Shown here: positions 46,761-52,889 of the stretch, one piece after another | How positions within the stretch are numbered: position 1 is the first letter of the stretch | Layout: each line of letters opens with the position of its first letter | NCBI RefSeq assembly: GCF_029868625.1 | Contig: NZ_JARWOJ010000178.1 | Span: forward strand, 1 to 52,889 | Length of the DNA stretch: 52,889 nt | From: Nocardia neocaledoniensis | GTDB taxonomy: Bacteria; Actinomycetota; Actinomycetes; Mycobacteriales; Mycobacteriaceae | Reading direction: 5' to 3' | Notes under the pieces: generated by a model | Database searches by the model: none | What the model was told of the DNA's origin: nothing | The model's input: the letters and a program-made list of their open reading frames with translations, nothing else | Program-made: the position numbers and the translations under genes

Positions 46761-48113
46761 CTAATTCCGGGGGACGAACTGCTCGGAGTGATCCAGCAGT
46801 TTGCTCGCCTCCGACAACTCCCGCTCGAGGGCCGCCCGTTCGGCTGCATCCAGCCCGGGCCATCCAAGTCGGCGATTTATCTGATCAATCCGGTTGGCAA
46901 GCCCTTGCTGTGCGTCCCGGACTTCCTGAACATGGTCCCATGGTGTGCCGTCCGGTTTACGAGCAACCACCTCCCCGTTCAGCTCCCGACGCGCGGCGTC
47001 GAGGTCACGATCGGTTAGGTGTTCCTTGATGCGATCCGTCGGTGTCGATTCTGATCCACCACCAGAGGTTCCTGCCTCATCCGAATCGTTGGCGGCGATG
47101 TAAACGCCCATTCCTGCGATCGCCGACACTGCGGCGCTGATGCCGGCGTTGGCTAGGTCCGGGATGCCAGTGAATCCGCCCGTGGCAGCACCGGCAACGA
47201 CAACGGCGCCGAAGATGACGAGAAGGCGGCTGGCGGTCACCGTGTTCTTGATGATCAAGGCGGTCCCCTCGACGATCTCGACGGTGATGACCGCTCCTCC
47301 AGCCGCCGCTCCCCCGGAGGCGAGGCCCGCGGTGAACACTGCGGTGACCGCGACGACGGCAATGGTGATGCCGATGGCGGCCGCGATCTCGACCCCTGCC
47401 TGGGCTACTGCGGATTGAATCTCCGAACGCATGTCGGTGAGCGCGGCATGGTGGTCCGAGACAGGTGTCACCATGCCCTTCGCGGCCTCGGCGACCAGCT
47501 TCGCCGCCTGTTCGAGCGTGTTGAGCTTCTCGTCGATATCGATGATGTTGGGGTCGGTGCTGCCCTCGAACTTCGCACCGACACCCTTGATCCGACTTTC
47601 CGCACCAGCGATGTATTCGCTTTCAGCGAACCTCTTCCACGCGTCCCTGGCCGCGGCGAGCTTGGTGGCATCACCGTTGGGAATCTTTCCGACCTTCTCG
47701 AGCAGGCCTACGACAGCGCCTTCGTCCAGACCCGCACCGTTGTCACCCTTCGAGGTGACCGGAAGTGCCATCCCCGAGTCGTACAGCGGCTCGGAGGCCG
47801 TCGGCCGAGCAGGTTCGCTACCGCTGGCTTTCGCGCGGTTGGAGTGCCACCAGTTGTATCCGTTTGCTTCCAGCACGTCGCCGTATCGACGAAGCGCGTT
47901 CGCCAAAGTGGCTGTGAGGGTAACGATGTCGGCCGCGTGCCGGTCGTATGCCGTGATCCACGACGAACACTTTTCATGATCGCCAGCCATTCCACCGCAC
48001 TCGTTCTGCAGGGCGGCGTTCAACGGACCCAGGGCCAGACTGATGTCGTCGGCGAGAAGATGGCACTTTTTCCCGGCGTCGTAGTACATGCCGGAGTCGA
48101 TATTCCAGGCCAC
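46761..48113 (-). CDS. Type VII-linked polymorphic toxin with Ntox28-like C-terminus
   Basis: 450 aa in three parts. Residues 1-95 are a helical N-terminus with CGGMAGDHEKCSSWITAYD, of the kind found at the front of actinobacterial type VII effectors. Residues about 240-340 hold three hydrophobic Gly/Ala-rich segments (IAAAIGITIAVVAVTAVFTAG and others). Residues 358-450, beginning RIKEHLTDRDLDAARRELNG and containing DGTPWDHVQEVRDAQ and SKLLDHSEQFVPR, match the polymorphic toxin type 28 domain, a predicted RNase. Two WXG100 genes lie just upstream (5-base gap) and a CdiI-like gene just downstream. The natural role is presumably competition with related bacteria. Confidence 0.8.
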   Translation of the reverse strand: MAWNIDSGMYYDAGKKCHLLADDISLALGPLNAALQNECGGMAGDHEKCSSWITAYDRHAADIVTLTATLANALRRYGDVLEANGYNWWHSNRAKASGSEPARPTASEPLYDSGMALPVTSKGDNGAGLDEGAVVGLLEKVGKIPNGDATKLAAARDAWKRFAESEYIAGAESRIKGVGAKFEGSTDPNIIDIDEKLNTLEQAAKLVAEAAKGMVTPVSDHHAALTDMRSEIQSAVAQAGVEIAAAIGITIAVVAVTAVFTAGLASGGAAAGGAVITVEIVEGTALIIKNTVTASRLLVIFGAVVVAGAATGGFTGIPDLANAGISAAVSAIAGMGVYIAANDSDEAGTSGGGSESTPTDRIKEHLTDRDLDAARRELNGEVVARKPDGTPWDHVQEVRDAQQGLANRIDQINRRLGWPGLDAAERAALERELSEASKLLDHSEQFVPRN

Positions 48114-48118
48114 CCGGG

Positions 48119-48421
48119 CTATCCGCCCTGTAACATGCGCTTATTGGTTTCCGCCGCAGTGGTATAGCGACCATGCGCGTTTTTCGCAGCAGTGCTCATG
48201 TCCCGAATACCCTCAGCGAATTCTCGGGCCGCGGTAACCCATTGCTGGTGCGCGATCTGGTATGCGTCTGCTGCAACACCTTCCCAAGCGGTGCCTTTCA
48301 GTTTCGCGACATGATCATCGATATCGTCGAGATGATCGGCCACGTATCCTGCCAGTCCGGCCAACCGTGCCACGATCTGGTCGAGACGATCCATATCGAC
48401 CGAGAACTCCGTGCCCATCAC
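48119..48421 (-). CDS. WXG100-family protein (B of the pair)
   Basis: 100-aa helical hairpin. FSVDMDRLDQIVARLAGLAGYVADHLDDIDDHVAKLKG forms helix one, WEG (Trp46) is the WxG turn, then AADAYQIAHQQWVTAAREFAEGI. Small ESX substrates of this kind form dimers and accompany larger effectors. It overlaps the preceding WXG100 stop by four bases. The C-terminal HGRYTTAAE does not fit YxxxD/E exactly. Confidence 0.87.
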   Translation of the reverse strand: MMGTEFSVDMDRLDQIVARLAGLAGYVADHLDDIDDHVAKLKGTAWEGVAADAYQIAHQQWVTAAREFAEGIRDMSTAAKNAHGRYTTAAETNKRMLQGG

Positions 48422-48759
48422 AGCTCCGGTAGATCGAGGCCGGCCATATTCAAGGCGTAAGAGATCGTGGTGTCTTGATTCTGGTAGGTGTCGGCGGTGA
48501 CTCCCAGCTTCTCGGCCATCTCGGTCAACGCGAGGAAGATCTGGTTTCCACCGCTGTTCGTCTCACTCCAGCCCGCGCCGAACTCATCCGCCAGATCGCC
48601 GGTCCAGCCATCGCCGAGTAGAGTCTCGACCTCACGACTCGCCGAATCCAATGCCGTCCGGAGCGCATCCGCGATCCCGTACACGTATCGACCAACTGCG
48701 CGGACCTCGTCAGGCACGATCGCCAACGACTGACCGTCGCTCCCCCCAGGAGTGCTCAT
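48418..48759 (-). CDS. WXG100-like protein (A of the pair)
   Basis: 113 aa from the ATG at 48759. Helix one SLAIVPDEVRAVGRYVYGIADALRTAL, then the turn WTG (Trp52) within LLGDGWTGDLADEFGAGW, then the second helix; the C-terminus carries YQNQD (Tyr92, Asp96), fitting the YxxxD/E type VII export signal. Together with the next gene it would form a secreted heterodimer. First gene of the minus-strand toxin operon; the 237-base gap to the divergent lipoprotein gene must hold its promoter. Confidence 0.85.
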   Translation of the reverse strand: MSTPGGSDGQSLAIVPDEVRAVGRYVYGIADALRTALDSASREVETLLGDGWTGDLADEFGAGWSETNSGGNQIFLALTEMAEKLGVTADTYQNQDTTISYALNMAGLDLPEL

Positions 48760-48996
48760 GGCGCGGGACGCTACCGGACCTGCCTGCCACCTGCCACCGA
48801 TGCGATTGGGCATCCGGCGTGAAAGACTGGCGATGTTTGGGGGCCAGACTGTCTTTCAGCCCTGCAGGTAGGTCGGCGTCTGCGTGCCGGGCGCCGAGGT
48901 CGGCCCTTGACAGCGCATCTGAGGTGCAGGGGAACCGAAGCGATCGGTGGTGCGTCAAAGACTATCGAGTGGGTTGCGCGACGAGGGAGAGAGACG

Positions 48997-49518
48997 ATGC
49001 GACTGATCGGGTTGGCCGCCGGGGCCTGCGCTGTGCTGGTGCTCGCCGGGTGCTCCGAGGAGGTCAGCGGGCAGCCCGAGGTCAGCGGGACGCCGTTGAC
49101 CAAGGAGCAGTTGTTCGATCCGTGCACGGTTCCGGATGGGGCGCTGACTGCGGCTGGGCTTGATCCGGCGTCGAAGGACGACAACCTGTTCTCCGTGCCG
49201 CGCGCCGAATGGAAGGGATGTGCCTGGGCGGCCGACGGACACTTCGTCTCCTTCATGTCGACGGTGTACACAATGGATGAGATTCGCGCGAACGATCGAT
49301 ACCACGACTTCAAAGAGGTAACCGTCGGCGACCGGAAGGCCCTGCAGTTCTATATCGGCACGGAGCAGACTCCGGTCGAGTGCGAACTCGCCATCGAGAC
49401 CGGCCAGGGCCGGGCATTGATCAACGCGAGCAAGTTCGTCGACAGCAAGTCACCCACAGATCCGTGCTCGTTGGCGAACAACGCGGCGCCGCACTTCATC
49501 CCGTACATCCCCCGATAG
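48997..49518 (+). CDS. DUF3558 lipoprotein
   Basis: 173 aa from the ATG at 48997 with AGGGAG upstream. Lipobox LAGC with Cys19; then the family layout LFDPCTVPDGALTAAGLDP, a WKGCAW motif and a final DPCSLANN. DUF3558 lipoproteins are surface proteins of mycolata, of unknown function, often found beside ESX accessory genes. It leads the plus-strand ESX-linked cluster. Confidence 0.85.
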   Translation: MRLIGLAAGACAVLVLAGCSEEVSGQPEVSGTPLTKEQLFDPCTVPDGALTAAGLDPASKDDNLFSVPRAEWKGCAWAADGHFVSFMSTVYTMDEIRANDRYHDFKEVTVGDRKALQFYIGTEQTPVECELAIETGQGRALINASKFVDSKSPTDPCSLANNAAPHFIPYIPR

Positions 49519-49552
49519 CCGCCCACACCCTCGAGCCGAGGAAGGATCAGCG

Positions 49553-49942
49553 ATGGCCGAGAACGTTCTGGCGAGAGAATTTCAGACATTGGCCGGCGAG
49601 GCAGCGTCAGGTCACCTGATCATCGAAGCCGATGCTGCCGAACGGTGCGCCAAATGGTGTGACGACTACATCGCGGACCTGCGTGGACTCTCTTTGCGTA
49701 CCAGGAGGATGGTCGACGCCGACTCTTTCGGCGACCTCGCCTCTGCCAAAGAGCTCGCCAAGAAGTTCGCTAACTTAGCCGAGGGCGGCGAAGGCTCCGG
49801 GTCGTACCTCGACGCCGCGACCAAGCACATCGAAGTCCTCACCCACATGGCCGACATGTACCGCAAAGCCGGTGCGGCGTACAAGAACTGCGACGAAGCG
49901 ACGCAACTGGCCATCAAGCAGCAGACGACCACGCTCGACTGA
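49553..49942 (+). CDS. Small helical ESX-substrate-like protein
   Basis: 129 aa, almost entirely helical and without a signal peptide. It has no clean WxG, but YKNCD (Tyr110, Asp114) fits YxxxD/E near the end of a long helix. Placed directly before a PPE-like gene (14 bases) as PE genes are before PPE genes, it may be the functional partner. GGAAGG precedes the ATG. Family not recognised by name. Confidence 0.7.
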   Translation: MAENVLAREFQTLAGEAASGHLIIEADAAERCAKWCDDYIADLRGLSLRTRRMVDADSFGDLASAKELAKKFANLAEGGEGSGSYLDAATKHIEVLTHMADMYRKAGAAYKNCDEATQLAIKQQTTTLD

Positions 49943-49956
49943 CCTCAGGGGGAGAC

Positions 49957-51297
49957 ATGTCGCTCGGAGAGTTCCTTTCGGATCTCGCGAATCCGCGGAC
50001 CACGATCCCGACGCTGGCAGGCCGCGTCGGTGAGCTGTTCGATTCCGACGTGAGCGCCACCGACTCGGAGCTCACCGCGCAGGCCGACGGCAACCGGGAA
50101 CGCGCCGATCTCTACGCCGCCAACAGCGCCCTGGCCGCCGGGTTCACCGGCGAATACGATCCGCAGCGGCTCGGCGGCGTGATGGAGAGCTTCCAGGACA
50201 TGCCGCATTCGCGGATCATGCAGTTCGTCGACTCGATCGACATCACCCAGATGAGCACGAGCATCCAGGGCTGGACCCAGCTCGCCGACGACACCACCGC
50301 CAAGGCCACCACGTTCCACGACAACATCCAGAAGGAGATGGAGCGCGGGTGGGCCGGTAGCGCGGCGACCCAGGCCCTGGCCAGCACCAGGCAGTACCTC
50401 GCCGATATCCACCGGGTGGATCAGGCGGCGCGGCTCATCGCCAACAAGATGGCCGAGGCCAGGTCCGGGTTCCAGCAGGTGAAGTATTCGGTGCCGCACG
50501 AGTCGGAGAGTCAGTCCGATACGAAGATGGGCGTCATCGTGCAGATCTTGTCGCCGATGTCGGGGCTGATGATGGACAGCGCGAGCACCGCGCGTGCCGA
50601 AGCCGCCCAGGCCGCGGCGCGCGAGGTGATGAACACCGTCTACCGGCCGGTCGCGCTGCAATCCGACACCCAGGTCCCGAAGGTTCCGGCACCGACCAAA
50701 CCGCAGTCCGGCCGGCCGACCGACGACGGCACGTCGTATCGCCCCAACGGTGACGGCTCGACCGACGGCACCACCGGCGGTACGAACGCCCCGGCGAGCG
50801 ACCCGGGCGACACGACGCCGGCCACCACACCCACTGAACCGACGACGTCCACCCCGGACGACACCACGGGCGACGACACGACCGCGACCGACCCCGGCAC
50901 GACCGAGAACCCGGACACCTCGCCCGCCGCGACCGACCCCGGCAACACCTCCCCCGCCGCCACCACACCGACCGGCACCTCGGGGGCCGGTTCCCCCGGC
51001 GGTGGTGCACCGGGCGGCGGCGGTGGCCCCGGCAGCCCGAGCGCACCCGGCGCGGGTACCGCCGTACCGGGCGGCGGTGCCCAGAATCCACAGCGCGCCG
51101 GCACCCCGGGCACACCGGGCAGCACGGCGGCGGGCCGTGCCGGAATGGGCGGCATGGGCGGGATGGCACCCGGTGCGCGCGGCGGCAAGGACGACGAGGA
51201 CGAGCACAAGGCCCCCGACTACCTGCGCGGCGTCCACGAGGAGCTGCTCGGCCCCGACCGCCCGCACGTACCGCCGGTGATCGGCGGCGACGAATGA
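49957..51297 (+). CDS. PPE-like / WXG protein with Pro-Thr-Gly-rich tail
   Basis: 446 aa. The first ~230 residues are helical; MERGWAGSAATQAL contains the WxG turn (Trp132, Gly134) followed by a helix as in PPE and WXG proteins. Residues about 238-400 are low-complexity Pro/Thr/Asp/Gly, then GMGGMGGMAPGARGGKDDEDEHKAPDYLRG and a charged end DRPHVPPVIGGDE. GGGGGAGAC precedes the ATG. Its stop overlaps the EspG start by four bases, and EspG proteins are chaperones for PPE-type substrates, which supports the assignment. Confidence 0.8.
   Translation: MSLGEFLSDLANPRTTIPTLAGRVGELFDSDVSATDSELTAQADGNRERADLYAANSALAAGFTGEYDPQRLGGVMESFQDMPHSRIMQFVDSIDITQMSTSIQGWTQLADDTTAKATTFHDNIQKEMERGWAGSAATQALASTRQYLADIHRVDQAARLIANKMAEARSGFQQVKYSVPHESESQSDTKMGVIVQILSPMSGLMMDSASTARAEAAQAAAREVMNTVYRPVALQSDTQVPKVPAPTKPQSGRPTDDGTSYRPNGDGSTDGTTGGTNAPASDPGDTTPATTPTEPTTSTPDDTTGDDTTATDPGTTENPDTSPAATDPGNTSPAATTPTGTSGAGSPGGGAPGGGGGPGSPSAPGAGTAVPGGGAQNPQRAGTPGTPGSTAAGRAGMGGMGGMAPGARGGKDDEDEHKAPDYLRGVHEELLGPDRPHVPPVIGGDE
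50700..51180 (+). repeat. Low-complexity Pro/Thr/Gly-coding tract
   Basis: Imperfect ACC/GAC/CCG and GGCGGC codon runs encode DDTTGDDTTATDPGTTENPDTS and then glycine-rich segments. It makes spurious open frames on both strands and is a likely site of length variation. Confidence 0.7.
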
Positions 51298-52046
51298 CCG
51301 ACGCCTGGGAACTGACCCCGTTCGAATTCTGGGTCGCCTGGGAAACACTCGGCCGCGACCGGATGCCGTGGCCGCTCACCTTCACCTCGGGCGTCGAGAC
51401 CCAGGACGAGTTCGATCAGGAGTGCCGCCGCGCCGCGGATTCGCTGATCGCCAAGATCGGCTCCGACGAAGCGCTCTACCACGCCCTGCACGCGCTGGCC
51501 CATCCCGAGCTGCGCCTGGAACTGTTCGGTCACCGCTTCGACGGCCGCACCCGCATGGTCCGTGCCTGCGCGGCCACCGAGTCCGGCAACGGTGTCGTCG
51601 CCGCGCAGATCCCCGGTGCCGACTACGGCCAGGGCGGGAACATCCTGATCTATCTGCGACCGGCGAAGGTCGTCGCCCAGCGCCTGATCGCGGTCCTGCC
51701 GTCGATTCCGCCGGGCAAGCACCAGGGCTTCAATGTCCACCGCGACGAACTCACCGAACCACAGGGACCCGGCGCCCGCCGCACTCCCGGCGAGCTGGCC
51801 ACCCGCTTCCTGAAGCGGCCCTTCCGCACCTACGCCGAATTCCGCGTCGACCTCGGTCCCGCTCTGGACGGCTGGAAGGAAGGCGGCACCCGCCTGCAGA
51901 TCGTCGACTACATCGACGACGGCCGCTACCTGTTCCGCGAGGGCGAACGCGTCGAAGCCTTCCCGGTCACCGCGACCCGGCTCGCCGCCGAACTGCACCG
52001 GCTCATCGACCAGGCGGTCGACCCGGCTCGCGAAAACGCTTGGTAG
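51294..52046 (+). CDS. EspG-family ESX secretion chaperone
   Basis: 250-aa cytosolic protein. WELTPFEFWVAWETLGRDRMPWPL opens it as in EspG proteins, followed by RLELFGHRFDG, VAAQIPGADYGQGGNILIYL and ATRFLKRPFRTYAEFRVDLG, the central sheet and its loops. EspG binds the tip of PE-PPE-type dimers and delivers them to the ESX ATPase. Start overlaps the PPE-like stop (ATGA), so the two are co-translated. Confidence 0.87.
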   Translation: MTDAWELTPFEFWVAWETLGRDRMPWPLTFTSGVETQDEFDQECRRAADSLIAKIGSDEALYHALHALAHPELRLELFGHRFDGRTRMVRACAATESGNGVVAAQIPGADYGQGGNILIYLRPAKVVAQRLIAVLPSIPPGKHQGFNVHRDELTEPQGPGARRTPGELATRFLKRPFRTYAEFRVDLGPALDGWKEGGTRLQIVDYIDDGRYLFREGERVEAFPVTATRLAAELHRLIDQAVDPARENAW

Positions 52047-52075
52047 ACAAAGTAGTCGCACAACACGGGGGGATC

Positions 52076-52573
52076 GTGTCGAACACCACTGAACCGAAGC
52101 GGACACCGTTTCCGGTCTATCTGCTGCTCGCTGCTCTGGTCTTGTGTCTGGGTTCCGCGACATTGTTCTTCGTCAGCCAGCCGATCAATGTCCTCGCCTA
52201 TTGGCTCGGTTACGGAGAGCCCGTGCAGGTGGTCGTCACCGAGGGGTCCGCGAACCTCAGCATCGGCCGCGGCGACCCGGGCGAAGGCCGTGTCATCGCC
52301 GACAACAGCACAATTCGCCTGTACGGCGTGACGACGGGCGAAACAGTGACGGCCCGACCGCGCTTGATCGACATCGGCGCCAACTCCTACGCCTTCCACA
52401 GTCCGCTGTGGGCCGCGGCGGATCTGCTGTACCTGATCCCCACCGTCCTCTTCGGTTTCCCCTTCGCCCTGGTGATCCTCGGCATCATCGCGCCCGGACG
52501 CCTCCCTGGGATCACCCGGTGGCTCGCCGAACACGGGCCGAAACCGAAGCCGAAGGGCCCGCCGACGGGATAG
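52076..52573 (+). CDS. Small two-helix membrane protein of unknown function
   Basis: 165 aa from the GTG at 52076 with GGGGGGATC before it. Helices at residues about 13-33 and 116-138 flank an 80-residue extracellular segment rich in beta-type sequence (VQVVVTEGSANLSIGRGD, RLYGVTTGETVTARPRLID). The C-terminal tail is HGPKPKPKGPPTG. No family recognised. It follows EspG by 29 bases and may belong to the ESX-linked operon. Confidence 0.72.
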   Translation: MSNTTEPKRTPFPVYLLLAALVLCLGSATLFFVSQPINVLAYWLGYGEPVQVVVTEGSANLSIGRGDPGEGRVIADNSTIRLYGVTTGETVTARPRLIDIGANSYAFHSPLWAAADLLYLIPTVLFGFPFALVILGIIAPGRLPGITRWLAEHGPKPKPKGPPTG

Positions 52574-52653
52574 GCAGGTGCTGCCGACGACCTCATAGGC
52601 GCCGATCGGCGATCCTGAACGGGTCCACACCCCATGAGCCCACGATGAAACGC

Positions 52654-52691
52654 CCGAAGCCTCCGAACCACGAGCGGTTCGGAGGCTTCGG
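52654..52691. terminator. Strong terminator hairpin between membrane-protein gene and tRNA
   Basis: CCGAAGCCTCCGAACC (52654-52669) and GGTTCGGAGGCTTCGG (52676-52691) form a perfect 16-bp stem around ACGAGC. Reading from the tRNA (minus strand) it is followed by GCGTTTCATC; it begins six bases past the tRNA 3' end. It can also stop plus-strand transcripts. Confidence 0.85.
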
Positions 52692-52697
52692 AAGCTG

Positions 52698-52769
52698 AGC
52701 CCCCTGTCAGGATTGAACTGACGACCTTCGCTTTACAAGAGCGGTGCTCTACCACTGAGCTAAGGAGGC
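52698..52769 (-). tRNA. tRNA-Thr (anticodon TGT)
   Basis: On the minus strand a complete cloverleaf: acceptor GCCTCCT with AGGGGGC (one G-T pair), D arm GCTC/GAGC, anticodon loop CTTGTAA giving TGT, T arm GTCAG-TTCAATC-CTGAC, discriminator T. The CCA end is not encoded. The top pair of the anticodon stem is a C-A mismatch. 72 bases. Confidence 0.93.
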
Positions 52770-52807
52770 GGGTGGGTGCGGCCCCGGAGGGCAGCGACCA
52801 TCATAGC

Positions 52808-52889
<82 letters not shown>

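Noticed and set aside
48173..48460. Plus-strand open frame opposite the WXG100 gene
   Set aside because: Antisense to a clear WXG100 hairpin; no conserved pattern.
46095..48996. Search for an integrase, transposase or insertion sequence around the toxin cassette
   Set aside because: No such gene or terminal inverted repeats were found, so no mobile element is claimed despite the foreign look.
50700..51180. Possible CRISPR or tandem DNA array
   Set aside because: Repeats are codon-level low complexity within the PPE-like coding frame, without uniform repeats and spacers. No CRISPR array or cas gene was seen anywhere.

Overview
The window reads as one contig of a high-GC, mycolate-producing actinobacterium, most likely Nocardia or a close relative (inference). 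The clues are very high GC with GTG starts, an antigen-85-type secreted esterase, a GT87 glycosyltransferase, WXG100/PPE-like/EspG genes of a type VII (ESX) system, a DUF3558 lipoprotein, and a gene neighbourhood that, as I recall it, follows the Mycobacterium tuberculosis purine region from purD to purM. Both outer ends are homopolymer-rich junk, so this is probably a complete contig with poor ends.

Purine backbone: purM (72-1151), purF (6870-8417), purL (16826-19120), purQ/purS (25469-26379), purB (38864-40285) and purD (43787-45067) all lie on the minus strand, scattered among unrelated genes. A five-gene-function oligopeptide ABC operon in four ORFs (1240-6615) sits between purF and purM, and a strong terminator follows purF. 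purC, expected between purB and purS in mycobacteria, is not in the window.

8.5-25.5 kb: an SNG1/YhgE-like membrane protein, a sterol-carrier protein, a TetR regulator with two operators facing an alpha/beta hydrolase, a CPBP protease, two tandem integral-membrane Abhydrolase_9 paralogues flanking a YiaA/B protein, GT87, an M18 aminopeptidase, an AraC regulator with a serine hydrolase, and a MarR regulator divergent from a signal-less periplasmic-binding-fold protein.

26.4-46 kb: a metallo-beta-lactamase-fold hydrolase, an M20 peptidase, a glutamate-decarboxylase acid-resistance locus (GadB divergent from a GadC-like antiporter plus a small anchored protein) with two palindromes between, a DUF2334 protein, intact oligopeptidase B, two DUF2330 proteins, the secreted esterase, two HIT proteins, a TetR regulator, an aminotransferase, an M23 peptidase and a PH-domain protein.

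46.3-52.6 kb is the accessory part. On the minus strand two WXG100 genes precede a 450-aa polymorphic toxin with an Ntox28-like C-terminus and a CdiI-like immunity gene. Diverging from it on the plus strand is a DUF3558 lipoprotein, a small ESX-substrate-like protein, a PPE-like protein with a Pro/Thr-rich tail, an EspG chaperone and a small membrane protein. No ESX core machine (EccB/C/D, MycP) is present, so both clusters would rely on a machine encoded elsewhere. A tRNA-Thr(TGT) gene lies near the right end. No intergenic stretch exceeds about 260 bases apart from the contig-end junk.
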